This document shows, in pieces, positions 8,315 through 16,605 of a DNA stretch of 64,000 bases. The notes beneath the pieces were generated by a model, which did no database searches, was not told the DNA's origin, and saw only the letters and a program-made list of their open reading frames with translations. This DNA is from Nitrospira sp. (GTDB lineage: Bacteria > Nitrospirota > Nitrospiria > Nitrospirales > Nitrospiraceae), in contig JARFXP010000003.1 of assembly GCA_029194675.1 (NCBI GenBank), positions 186,001 through 250,000 of the forward strand, read 5' to 3'. The position numbers and the translations under genes are program-made. The first letter of the stretch is position 1, and every line of letters begins with the position of its first letter.

Positions 8315-9555
8315 TTGGACGCAACCTCCTTGTCCGCAACCTTCTTGTCCACAACCTCCTTGACCGATGAAGGTTTTTGTGGATGCTCATCTGTCAGCTC
8401 ATATCCCGGTGCTGGCGTGACCAGGACAACCTTGTCGCCTTCGAGCAACGCGGCACTGGGGTTGTTGATGATGCGGTCGCTTTCGGTAATCCCTTCTGTG
8501 ATCTCCATGACATTGTCGAGGACTCTGCTCATGGTGATTGGTTTGAAATGCACGCGATCATCCTCGGTCACCAGTGCTATTTGCGCGCCATGCTCCTGGA
8601 ACACCAACGCAGTTGTGGGAATGGTGAGAACGTTCTTTTCGACCGGTGCTGTGAGACGAACAGTGGCGTAGGAGCCGGGCCAGAGCGCCCTGTCCTCGTT
8701 GTCAATCTCGAAGACCGTAATGGCCGTACGCGTACTGACGTCGAATCCGCGAGCGACGGTCAGAAACTTGCCGGTGAAATGGCGATTGGGTAGTTGCGGC
8801 ACGGTGATGTCGGCCGTCAAACCCGGCTGGAGAAAGGGCCCGAATGTCTCCGGCACGCTGACGAAGAGGCGTAGTTTGTTGACGTCGGCCACGGTAAAGA
8901 GGTCCCTGATTGCGCTAGAGCCGCCTTCTCCAGGCGTAGCTTCCTTATTGACATAGTTGCCGACGTTGATGTTGCGCGCGGTCACCACACCGTCAAAGGG
9001 CGCCACGATCGTCTTGAACCGGATCAGTGCCTCGAAGTTCCTGACGTTCTGCTCCGAAGCTCTGACTCTCGCCGCCTGGGCTTTTGCCTCTTGAACCTGC
9101 ACCGAGATCGACTGCTCGGAGACCGCCTGATTTGGTCGCAACGCCACATAGCGATTCGCGGTCAGTTCAGCCAGTACATACTTAGCTCGCTCGGTTTCCA
9201 AATCCGCTTTGGCTTGGGCATATTGGGCGTCGAGCGCCGGCGCGTTGATTTCCGCGAGCGCGTCGCCTTTCTTAACTATTGCCCCGTAGTCCTTGTGCCA
9301 CATCTTCACATAGCCGGAGACCTGCGCGTAGATCTGTGCCTCATACCAAGCCTGAATATTGCCGGGGAGTGTGATCGTCTCGCTTGGCGGCAGCATCTTT
9401 GGAGTGATCACGGACACCTTCTGAATCGAATGGTCAAGAGTGGTCTCGCGCAAAACTGCAGCATTGGTCTCGGCGGAATAGTAACGATAACTGAAATACA
9501 TGGCGCACAGCACAATTCCCAGAGTTGCAAGGGCTTTAGCACGCATAATGTTCAT
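8311..9555 (-). CDS. RND membrane-fusion (periplasmic adaptor) protein, unit A
   Basis: A ~414-residue HlyD/AcrA-type adaptor. It has an N-terminal membrane anchor (ALATLGIVLCAMYFSYRYY), a biotinyl-lipoyl half with YVKMWHKDYGAIVKKGDALAEI, a coiled-coil hairpin, the second lipoyl half KTIVAPFDGVVTARNINVG, a beta-barrel with LFVSVPETFGPFLQPGL, and a membrane-proximal domain. It bridges the RND pump and the outer-membrane factor. AAGGAG precedes ATG 9555 by 10 bases; the open frame extends to a TTG at 9564, but that start is too close to the Shine-Dalgarno. It overlaps the OMF start by four bases. The unit B homologue has diverged clearly, although flanking OMF sequence is identical. Confidence 0.9.
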   Translation of the reverse strand: MNIMRAKALATLGIVLCAMYFSYRYYSAETNAAVLRETTLDHSIQKVSVITPKMLPPSETITLPGNIQAWYEAQIYAQVSGYVKMWHKDYGAIVKKGDALAEINAPALDAQYAQAKADLETERAKYVLAELTANRYVALRPNQAVSEQSISVQVQEAKAQAARVRASEQNVRNFEALIRFKTIVAPFDGVVTARNINVGNYVNKEATPGEGGSSAIRDLFTVADVNKLRLFVSVPETFGPFLQPGLTADITVPQLPNRHFTGKFLTVARGFDVSTRTAITVFEIDNEDRALWPGSYATVRLTAPVEKNVLTIPTTALVFQEHGAQIALVTEDDRVHFKPITMSRVLDNVMEITEGITESDRIINNPSAALLEGDKVVLVTPAPGYELTDEHPQKPSSVKEVVDKKVADKEVASK

Positions 9556-9556
9556 A

Positions 9557-12500
9557 TTAGACAAGCTCCTTTTGGCTAACGGTTCGCCGATTGTAGATCA
9601 TTGCGTACATGCAAGGCACAAAAAACAGGGTAAACAGGGTGGCGACTAGTAACCCGCCCATGACAGCGCGGCCCAGTGGCGCATTCTGAGAATTCGCCGT
9701 CGCCATTGGGAGCATGCCGATGATCATGGCTGCGGCGGTCATGAGCACCGGGCGGATACGGGCTGTTCCGGCCTCCACCGCGGCCCGCAATGCATCGCCA
9801 TGGGCGGCGAGCCGTTCGCGGGCATAGGACACAAGCAGGATGGAATTGGCTGTCGCCGTGCCCATCGTCATAATCGCGCCCATGAACGCCGGGACGGAAA
9901 TATTCGTATGGGTCATGAACAAGGACAACGCGATGCCCGCCAGCGCGCCGGGCAAGGCGGTGATGATGATGAAGGGATCGAGCCAAGATTGGAAATTGAC
10001 GACGATCAGAAGATAGACGAGCACAACCGCTGCAATGAGGCCGAAGAGCATTTCACGAAGCGCGGCGCGCATCACTTCAGCTTGGCCTTTTATTTCGATG
10101 ATTGAGCCTCGAGGCAGCTCTGATTTCATATCGTCAATGACCCGCTCGACCTCCACCAAGACGGAGTTGAGGTCGCGTCCCTCAGCCGCCACATAGACGT
10201 CGATAAGCGGCATGATATTGCCGTGTGTGACCGCACCAGGCGTGCCGATTGCTGAAATATTCGCCAAATTGCCGAGGAGCTGCACGTTTTTCTCCCCTTC
10301 CGAGGACTCGTGTTCCCGACTAACTGGAACGGTCATAAGGTCTTTGACGCTCGTGAGCTGCGACTGTGGCGTATAGACGTTGATCCGGTAGGACATGCCG
10401 GATTGGCGGTCCAGCCAATACTTCTGGTCCACCTGCTGACTGCCGGCGGTCGTCACAAGCATGTTGTTGCCGAAGTCCGTCTGGTCCAGGTTCATACCGA
10501 GCGCGAACTGACGGTTGGATTCTGCGAGGAGGGTCGGCATGCCCATCGGCTGCTGGACTACTACGTCGCTTGAGCCGGGGATCTGTCGAAATTTACCAGC
10601 CAATTTGCGGGCGAACTCATGGTTGGCATAGAGATCCGGGCCGTTGATCTGCACATCGATCGCCGCGAGTGAGCCGAAATTGAGAATCTTTGCGGTCAGG
10701 TCGGCCGGCTGGAACGTAAATTCGCTTCCTGGATAGCGTTCCGATAGACCTTTACGAAGAATGTCGCGAAACTCCCACACCGGTGCCTTCTCATTCGTCA
10801 GTGAGATCGTCAAATCGCAATCCTGGGTACCGACCGTCGGTGTCGGAATGAACGCCAGGTTATGCGCCCCGACCGGTATGCCGCAATTGCTCACGATGTC
10901 TTGAACCTGTCCAGGTAACAGGCGTTCGACGTCCTTTGCGACCAAAGACGTGATACGCGCGGCAGCTTCGATGCGCGTGCCGAGCGGCGCCCGCATGTGC
11001 ATCTGTAATATGTTTGACCGGATCTCGGGAAAGAACTCGCGCCCATTGAAGTAAAAGAGGACGAGGCAGCCTGCCGCTACGACAGACGAGACGACGACAA
11101 AACGGCCACGATGAGCAACGGCCCGTTCAAGCTGCCCGGTATAGCGTTGACGGAACCGTTCAAAACCGTCCTGGAACCCCTGCTGAAAGCGGGTGAAGAT
11201 GTTCCGCGACTGTTCCGCGTGGGATTGTCCACCATGCCCATGCGCGTTGTGAGCCTTCAGGATGTATTTCGCCATGGTGGGCACCAGGGTGTACGTCAAG
11301 ATGAAGGAGGCGATCATCGCGAAGATGACCGCTTGCGCCATCGGCGGAAATACCCAGCCGGAGATCCCGCTCAGATGGAACATTGGGACCCAGACGATTG
11401 TGATGGCCAACGTGGCGACGAAGGTTGGAAGGATGATCTGACCGGCGGCGTCGAGGATCGCGGTCTCCACCGGTTTACCCTCAGCGAGATGGGTATCGAT
11501 ATTCTCGATCATGACCGCGGCATTGTCGACGAGAATGCCGACTGCCAAGGCCAATCCTCCCAGAGTCATGATATTGATCGACTGTTCGAGCGCATGCAGG
11601 GCGATGATCGAGACAAGGATGGACAGCGGGATCGACGCCAAGACGATGACCGTCGGTCGCCAGGAACCGAGCAATACCAGCACGATCAAGCCGACCAACC
11701 CGGCGGCAATGATCATTTCGTGCAACACGTCTGCGATTGCCTGCTTCACGAAACCCGAAGCGTCGATGAGGAGCTTCACCTTCACGCCTTGAGGCACGAC
11801 ATCCTGGATGCGTGGGAGGATCTCCTTGATCCCGTCCACCACTTCCAGGGTCGACGCCTCGCTGCTCTTCATGACGACGAGGATGACGGCCTGCTGCCCC
11901 TCCACTATGACGGCATTGGTTTGCACCCGTCCGGCGAGACGCGTCACGCTGACGTCGCGCAGATGGATCCATGCGTTCCCCTCCTTCTTGATCGGGATGT
12001 CGTCGAAGTCTTCGATCTTCAGCGGTTGCGCGTTGGTCAGAACAATCCAGTCGGTCGACTTGATCTTGATATCACCTCCGGGCAACACAAGATTCTGTCT
12101 GTCGAGGGCTTGGTGGATCTCCGCCGGAGTAAGATGACGAGCGAGCAATTTCTGTTGATCGAGATTGATCATCACCTGCATGTCCTGGCCTCCATAGGGA
12201 TGCGGCAGGATCGCGCCCGGTATCGTGACCAAGAGGGGCCGAATGCGCATGATGCTGAGGTTATAGAGTTCCGCCGGTGTGTGTGAGTCTGAGGTGACTT
12301 GTAATGTGGCCACAGGGACTTGGGACGGGAACAGGCGCATGACCATGGGGGCATTGATATCCGGAGGCAGCGCTTTGACGGTGGTTTGCGCAATAGCCGC
12401 GATATCGGCTTCACTCCCGCCCAGGTCGACTCCGTCCTGAAGATAGATATTAATAATGGCATTGCCGAATAACGAGTTGCTCCATATGTATTTGATGCCT

Positions 12501-12730
12501 TCGACCGTCTGCGTCAGGAAGCGCTCGAAGACATATGTGATGCGTCCCTCGACATCCTGCGGCATCAGGTTGTCGTAGATCCAGACGACGGAGCTGACTG
12601 GAATTTGAATGACCGGGAAAACGTCGGTCGGCATCTCGGACACTGCCAATGCTCCGAACACCACGATAACGATGGCCAGCACAACGAAGGTGTATGGTCT
12701 GCGCAAGGCGATGTGGACAAGCTGTTTCAT
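9557..12730 (-). CDS. RND efflux pump, full-length (unit A)
   Basis: A ~1057-residue inner-membrane RND transporter, first gene of the efflux operon. Two homologous halves are visible: N half with TM1 (RRPYTFVVLAIVIVVFGALA), porter domain and TM2-6; a His-rich linker (KAHNAHGHGGQSHAEQS); then the C half. ATG 12730 was chosen because unit B proteins start at the same place (MKQ.VxIALRRPYTF) and because the longer frame to 12805 runs through a leader hairpin. TM4 reads GILVDNAAVMIEN, so the second Asp of the AcrB D407/D408 pair is Asn. TM10 reads GTATANSIL, lacking the AcrB Lys940 equivalent. Substrate unknown; the PII-like gene hints at metals. Confidence 0.9.
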   Translation of the reverse strand: MKQLVHIALRRPYTFVVLAIVIVVFGALAVSEMPTDVFPVIQIPVSSVVWIYDNLMPQDVEGRITYVFERFLTQTVEGIKYIWSNSLFGNAIINIYLQDGVDLGGSEADIAAIAQTTVKALPPDINAPMVMRLFPSQVPVATLQVTSDSHTPAELYNLSIMRIRPLLVTIPGAILPHPYGGQDMQVMINLDQQKLLARHLTPAEIHQALDRQNLVLPGGDIKIKSTDWIVLTNAQPLKIEDFDDIPIKKEGNAWIHLRDVSVTRLAGRVQTNAVIVEGQQAVILVVMKSSEASTLEVVDGIKEILPRIQDVVPQGVKVKLLIDASGFVKQAIADVLHEMIIAAGLVGLIVLVLLGSWRPTVIVLASIPLSILVSIIALHALEQSINIMTLGGLALAVGILVDNAAVMIENIDTHLAEGKPVETAILDAAGQIILPTFVATLAITIVWVPMFHLSGISGWVFPPMAQAVIFAMIASFILTYTLVPTMAKYILKAHNAHGHGGQSHAEQSRNIFTRFQQGFQDGFERFRQRYTGQLERAVAHRGRFVVVSSVVAAGCLVLFYFNGREFFPEIRSNILQMHMRAPLGTRIEAAARITSLVAKDVERLLPGQVQDIVSNCGIPVGAHNLAFIPTPTVGTQDCDLTISLTNEKAPVWEFRDILRKGLSERYPGSEFTFQPADLTAKILNFGSLAAIDVQINGPDLYANHEFARKLAGKFRQIPGSSDVVVQQPMGMPTLLAESNRQFALGMNLDQTDFGNNMLVTTAGSQQVDQKYWLDRQSGMSYRINVYTPQSQLTSVKDLMTVPVSREHESSEGEKNVQLLGNLANISAIGTPGAVTHGNIMPLIDVYVAAEGRDLNSVLVEVERVIDDMKSELPRGSIIEIKGQAEVMRAALREMLFGLIAAVVLVYLLIVVNFQSWLDPFIIITALPGALAGIALSLFMTHTNISVPAFMGAIMTMGTATANSILLVSYARERLAAHGDALRAAVEAGTARIRPVLMTAAAMIIGMLPMATANSQNAPLGRAVMGGLLVATLFTLFFVPCMYAMIYNRRTVSQKELV

Positions 12731-12772
12731 ATGAGGGGGCTCTCCATAATATCGAAGTTGTTTTTTGTCAGA

Positions 12773-12808
12773 AGTGTGAGTCCGCTTTGCGGTCTCCGAA
12801 CTCACACT
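12773..12808 (-). promoter_or_regulatory. Stem-loop in leader of RND pump mRNA (unit A)
   Basis: A perfect 9-bp inverted repeat, AGTGTGAGT (12773-12781) with ACTCACACT (12800-12808), encloses a second small stem CCGC-TTT-GCGG. It lies 43 bases upstream of the chosen pump start and downstream of the sigma-54 promoter candidate. On the minus strand it is followed by an A-rich run, so it is not a usual terminator. A role in mRNA stability or translation is inferred. Confidence 0.5.
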
Positions 12809-12911
12809 GTCCCACCCTGATTTCCCTGTCTTTAACCCTAGAGAACCTATTCCGAGATAAAAGCATCGTTGAGAAGAAATTCATAAACCATGGTTCATGA
12901 CCGAACTACTT

Positions 12912-12927
12912 AGCAAGGTGTCTGCCT
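12912..12927 (-). promoter_or_regulatory. Sigma-54 (-24/-12) promoter candidate, efflux unit A
   Basis: On the minus strand the sequence reads AGGCAGACACCTTGCT, against consensus TGGCACGNNNNTTGCW, with GG and GC ten bases apart as required. It would start transcription near 12900, ~170 bases upstream of the pump ATG. Nearly the same sequence precedes the unit B pump (25292-25307). Each unit also encodes a sigma-54 activator, so the match is meaningful. Confidence 0.65.
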
Positions 12928-12930
12928 GGC

Positions 12931-13513
12931 ATGCCATGACACAAAATCGTGACAATTCGTTACAGACGGATCGTGTCACAATTGCACACTGTGCCAAAGG
13001 TATCCGGTCAACAGAATATGAAGCTCAACGAATGGACGACTTACTCAATATCTTAGCGGTTGTGTTGGCATTTTCTCGAAATCGATGTTCGCCTTATGTC
13101 TTTGAACTACGATCAGAAACAGAAACGATGATCAGCCCATCTATACTTGGTTTTTGGCCTCCACTGACGCAGAGAGAAGCATCGGTACTCGTGAACGGTT
13201 AGTCGAAATATGTGCGGGTTAGAAAAGTGTGGTACGTGCGCGATCGCTCGTTTATCGTAATGTAAACGTAATTTAGAGGTGATGAACGATACGTTGACCG
13301 TGAAGTTATCGTTTAATCAGTCAATGACAAACGATACTGTGTCAGGATCATGTTTTGCAGTATGTGTCATTGTGACATTGGCTGACTGTGGGGGAATACC
13401 GAGGTCAAAGTCGTAGGTTTCACTATTTTTCATATGGCAGAGTCACTTCCTAGCTATACAACCGAAATAATGTCCCGCTACTTCAGCTAAGAAAGTGCCT
13501 GGAGATACCCCGG
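12931..13513. promoter_or_regulatory. Divergent regulatory region between pump operon and kinase gene
   Basis: No credible gene is seen here. Possible activator sites upstream of the sigma-54 candidate are GTGACAATTCGTTAC (12949-12963, imperfect palindrome), TGTCAC at 12974-12979 as the inverted partner of GTGACA at 12949, and a palindromic stretch centred on CAATTG (~12980-12984). A TGTCA-TTG-TGACA inverted repeat lies near 13370-13385. The TGACAATT core recurs upstream of the unit B promoter (~25339-25346). The assignment as activator sites is inference. Confidence 0.4.
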
Positions 13514-15193
13514 ATGTCATCGAACCTATTGCGTATGTATAAGTATAGGGAGGAACCGTTTGACGAAGGCGAGATGTTCAAAAAGTGGTTCAAGTTCGAC
13601 GGCATCATGGCCTGGTTCATCGTCACCGGAGCCATGCTTGTCGGACTGTCGATCGGCCTCATGACACTCCTTGAAAGGGACATCGTCAATCGGGCAGGAG
13701 CGGAAAATCGCCACGTCGCGTTTCTCCGCATTTCCGAGTTTGTGGGCAATATGATCGGCAGGACAGGAGGAATCGAGGATGTGGCAGTTCTCCAAGAACT
13801 GATCCAGGATGTGCGCGAGATCCGCCCTCGAATCCTGCGTCTCTCTGTGTTTGAAATCACGCCCTCGTCCAGTTTCCTCATTGTGAGCACCGATCCGAAA
13901 GTACCACCTCAAACGTTAGACCCACAGGAGCGAGCTGAGATTGAAGCGGGACGCCCGATCATGCAACTCGATGAATCATCGGCAGAGCGGGCTTGGCGCA
14001 TTACGGCTCCGATTGCGATCGACGGCAAAGTCGTCGGCGCGTTGCGCGGGCTGTTTTCGGTGCAAGAGTATGATGATCTCATCAAGCAGGAAATTGAGTT
14101 GGCCAAAGCGATCGGCATCGGCGTCGTCCTCGTCGCATCGTTGACCTTTTTGCTGTTGATCCATGTCAAGATCCATCGGCCGGTTCACCGGCTCTTGCAT
14201 GCCATGCGGAACGTGGAGGCTGGAGATCTATCCAGCCATGCAGCGACCACAGGCCCGGTTGAAATTCGAGAGGTGACGGGTCAGTTCAATCGCATGCTTG
14301 ATCGCGTGCGGGAAGCCGGATTAGAAAAGGATCGTCTCCTGGATGAGATTCAACATTTCAACCAGACGCTGCAGAAGCGGGTCGCAGAGGCCACTGAGGA
14401 ACTGCAGCGAGCCAACAGTGACCTGGTCGAGGCGAGGCTCGCGGTGGAAGAAAGTCAGCGTTTGGCCGCTCTGGGAGAGTTGTCCGCCACAATGGCCCAT
14501 GAATTGGGCAACCCATTAAACGCGCTCTCCGGCCATTTGCAAATGCTCACCCATGGCGGCGAATCCTCGAACCGGCAGCGACATCTTGGCGTCATTCGAT
14601 CCGAGGTCGATCGCATGGTCGCAATCATCAGGCAGGTGTTGGATCAGACCCGTGTGCGTCTCCGGTCGGCTCCCATCAGCCTCAACTGCACCATCCAAGA
14701 AGTGTTGTCCCTGCTTTCACCAGATCTGCAAAAGCAGCACGTGACCCTGAAGACGGACTTACAAGCCGATCTCCCGCCGGTTGCCGGTGACCCCCGTGCC
14801 TTGCATGGATTGCTGTTCAACTTGGCCGTTAACGCCGTCCAGGCGATGCCGTCCGGTGGGAAATTGACGATCCGGACGCACACTGTCTGCGGGACGGAGC
14901 TTCCAGGAACCGTTATAGTGAGTGAAGGTGCGGTCGTCAACGGCAGGGCGGTTCGCTTGACCATCGCCGACACGGGCAATGGGATTCCTCCTGAACACTT
15001 ATCACGAATATTCGAGCCGTTTTTCACGACGCGACACGAGCAAGGCGGAACAGGACTTGGGTTGGCGATCTGCCAGCGCGTGGTGACGGACAGCGGCGGC
15101 AGCCTCGCCGTGAAGAGTGCGGTGGGACAGGGTACGGAGTTCACGGTGGATCTGCCCATGTGGACGGAGCGGGAGATCTGGAGACGCCAATGA
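13514..15193 (+). CDS. Sensor histidine kinase of efflux unit A
   Basis: A 559-residue membrane kinase. TM1 (~30-54), a periplasmic sensor region (~55-195), TM2 (~197-217), HAMP, a coiled coil, HisKA with phospho-acceptor H329 in TMAHELGNPLNAL, and an HATPase domain with NLAVNAVQAMPSGG, DTGNGIPP and GGTGLGLAICQRVV. The ATG has GGAG nine bases upstream. The stop overlaps the regulator start (ATGA), so the pair is co-translated. The HELGNP motif is typical of NtrB-like kinases. The likely partner is the adjacent sigma-54 activator, controlling the divergent pump operon. Only its last ~32 codons survive in unit B (25983-26085). Confidence 0.92.
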   Translation: MSSNLLRMYKYREEPFDEGEMFKKWFKFDGIMAWFIVTGAMLVGLSIGLMTLLERDIVNRAGAENRHVAFLRISEFVGNMIGRTGGIEDVAVLQELIQDVREIRPRILRLSVFEITPSSSFLIVSTDPKVPPQTLDPQERAEIEAGRPIMQLDESSAERAWRITAPIAIDGKVVGALRGLFSVQEYDDLIKQEIELAKAIGIGVVLVASLTFLLLIHVKIHRPVHRLLHAMRNVEAGDLSSHAATTGPVEIREVTGQFNRMLDRVREAGLEKDRLLDEIQHFNQTLQKRVAEATEELQRANSDLVEARLAVEESQRLAALGELSATMAHELGNPLNALSGHLQMLTHGGESSNRQRHLGVIRSEVDRMVAIIRQVLDQTRVRLRSAPISLNCTIQEVLSLLSPDLQKQHVTLKTDLQADLPPVAGDPRALHGLLFNLAVNAVQAMPSGGKLTIRTHTVCGTELPGTVIVSEGAVVNGRAVRLTIADTGNGIPPEHLSRIFEPFFTTRHEQGGTGLGLAICQRVVTDSGGSLAVKSAVGQGTEFTVDLPMWTEREIWRRQ

Positions 15194-16592
15194 GTGGCTT
15201 GCCTGCAATCCTGGTCGTGGATGACGACCAACAGAATCGGGAGATGCTGGCCGAAGCCTTGAGCCAAGTCGGCTTCGAGGTGGATATCGCCTGTGATGGT
15301 GCAGAAGCCCTGAGCAAGGCCAATGAGGTGATATATGATGCCGTCTTGAGCGACATCCGCATGGCCCCCTTGTCCGGGTTGGATCTGTTGAATTCGTTTC
15401 GCAAGACCATGCCGGAGATGCCGATTGTCCTGTTAACCGCGTTCGGTTCCGTCGACACGGCGATCCAAGCCATGAAGCTGGGGGCCTACAATTACATCAC
15501 CAAACCGGTGAATCTCGAAGAGCTCGTGCTCACCATGACGCGCGCCGTCGAGTACCGGCGCCTGATCGAGGACAATCGTACGCTTCCACGTGCGTTCAGT
15601 GAACGGCCGCGGACCGCCTCGTTGATCGGGCAAAGCAAGAAACTGGTCGAGGTGTTCAAACTCGTCGGACGAGTCTCTCGCAGCCGGACCGCCGTGTTGA
15701 TTCAGGGGGAGAGCGGCACCGGCAAGGAACTCATCGCCCGCGCCATCCACGACAACAGCCCCCGGGCCACGCACCGGTTCGTCGCCGTGAACTGCAGTGC
15801 GATTCCCGACTCCTTGCTCGAAAGCGAACTCTTCGGTCACATCAAGGGGTCGTTTACCGGGGCCCATATCTTACGGCGGGGCTTGCTGGAGGAGGCGAGC
15901 GGCGGCACCTTCTTCTTGGACGAAGTCGGCGATCTCTCGTCGGCCGGCCAGGCCAAACTGCTGCGCGTCCTCCAAGAAGGAGAAGTCCGACGGATCGGGA
16001 GCAACGAGTCGGTCCGAGTGGATGTGCGGATCATCGCCGCGTCGCGCCGGAATCTTGCCGACTTGATCGAGGCCGGTCGGTTTCGGGAGGATCTGCTCTA
16101 TCGGCTGAATACGGTGAACATTTTCATCCCGCCGCTCCGGGAGCGGCCCGAAGACATTCCCTTACTGGCTGAGTTCTTTCTGGCACGCTACGGAGATGAA
16201 AAAGAAGTGCCGGTCACGTCCTTTTCCCCCGCCGCGATGCGGGCGCTGACGGGCTATGCATGGCCGGGCAATGTGCGTGAGTTAGAGCACGTCGTGGAAC
16301 GAGCGGTGGCGCTGGCCTCACATGCAATCCTCTCCATCGACGACCTGCCGCCCGAAGTCCTGCAGACTAACGGCAGTCATGCGGACCGCATCGAGATCTT
16401 ACCCGGCACGCTCAAGGCGCTGCAGCGAGATCAGGTGCTTAAGATGCTGGAGTCCGCCCAGGGCAACAAGGAGCGGACGGCGCGTTTGCTCGGCATCAGC
16501 AGGCGAACGCTGTATCGGCTCCTCGACCGATACGGACTCGGCAAAACTCGGCTTCCGACCGAGGCCGATGTCCCGGATCCCACCGGCTCCTG
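15098..16592. repeat. ~1.5-kb direct repeat, copy A (matches 25990-27484)
   Basis: It covers the last ~30 codons of the kinase and the full regulator gene; offset 10,892. Mostly identical, with clustered differences around receiver positions 70-75 and between the AAA+ domain and the DNA-binding domain. Confidence 0.9.
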
Positions 16593-16593
16593 A
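15190..16593 (+). CDS. NtrC-type sigma-54 activator, efflux unit A
   Basis: A 467-residue three-domain response regulator. The receiver domain has acidic pocket VVDDD and phospho-acceptor D55 in LSDIRMAP, with conserved Lys in ITKPVNLEEL. The AAA+ domain has Walker A GESGTGKE, the sigma-54 contact loop GSFTGA, Walker B GGTFFLDEVGD and arginine-finger region ERPEDIPLL. A Fis-type helix-turn-helix ends the protein (NKERTARLLGISRRTLYRLL). Known activity: after phosphorylation it oligomerises and uses ATP to open sigma-54 promoters. The shared -24/-12 sequences upstream of both pumps are its likely targets (inference). Start ATG 15190 overlaps the kinase stop; the frame is open 30 bases further upstream. 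Confidence 0.94.
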   Translation: MSGLPAILVVDDDQQNREMLAEALSQVGFEVDIACDGAEALSKANEVIYDAVLSDIRMAPLSGLDLLNSFRKTMPEMPIVLLTAFGSVDTAIQAMKLGAYNYITKPVNLEELVLTMTRAVEYRRLIEDNRTLPRAFSERPRTASLIGQSKKLVEVFKLVGRVSRSRTAVLIQGESGTGKELIARAIHDNSPRATHRFVAVNCSAIPDSLLESELFGHIKGSFTGAHILRRGLLEEASGGTFFLDEVGDLSSAGQAKLLRVLQEGEVRRIGSNESVRVDVRIIAASRRNLADLIEAGRFREDLLYRLNTVNIFIPPLRERPEDIPLLAEFFLARYGDEKEVPVTSFSPAAMRALTGYAWPGNVRELEHVVERAVALASHAILSIDDLPPEVLQTNGSHADRIEILPGTLKALQRDQVLKMLESAQGNKERTARLLGISRRTLYRLLDRYGLGKTRLPTEADVPDPTGS

Positions 16594-16605
16594 TCCTGAC
16601 GGGTG

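Noticed and set aside
11111-12286. 391-codon plus-strand ORF opposite the RND pump
   Set aside because: Asp/His/Arg-rich shadow of the pump gene. Similar shadows occur at 19276-20295 and 22861-23385; none has a domain or ribosome-binding site.
12980-12995. TGGCACAGTGTGCAAT on the minus strand as a sigma-54 promoter
   Set aside because: It looks like TGGCAC...GC, but GG and GC are only eight bases apart instead of ten; the element at 12912-12927 has the correct spacing.
12897-13202. 101-codon plus-strand ORF in the divergent regulatory region
   Set aside because: No ribosome-binding site, no domain, and it would cover the promoter elements and palindromes.
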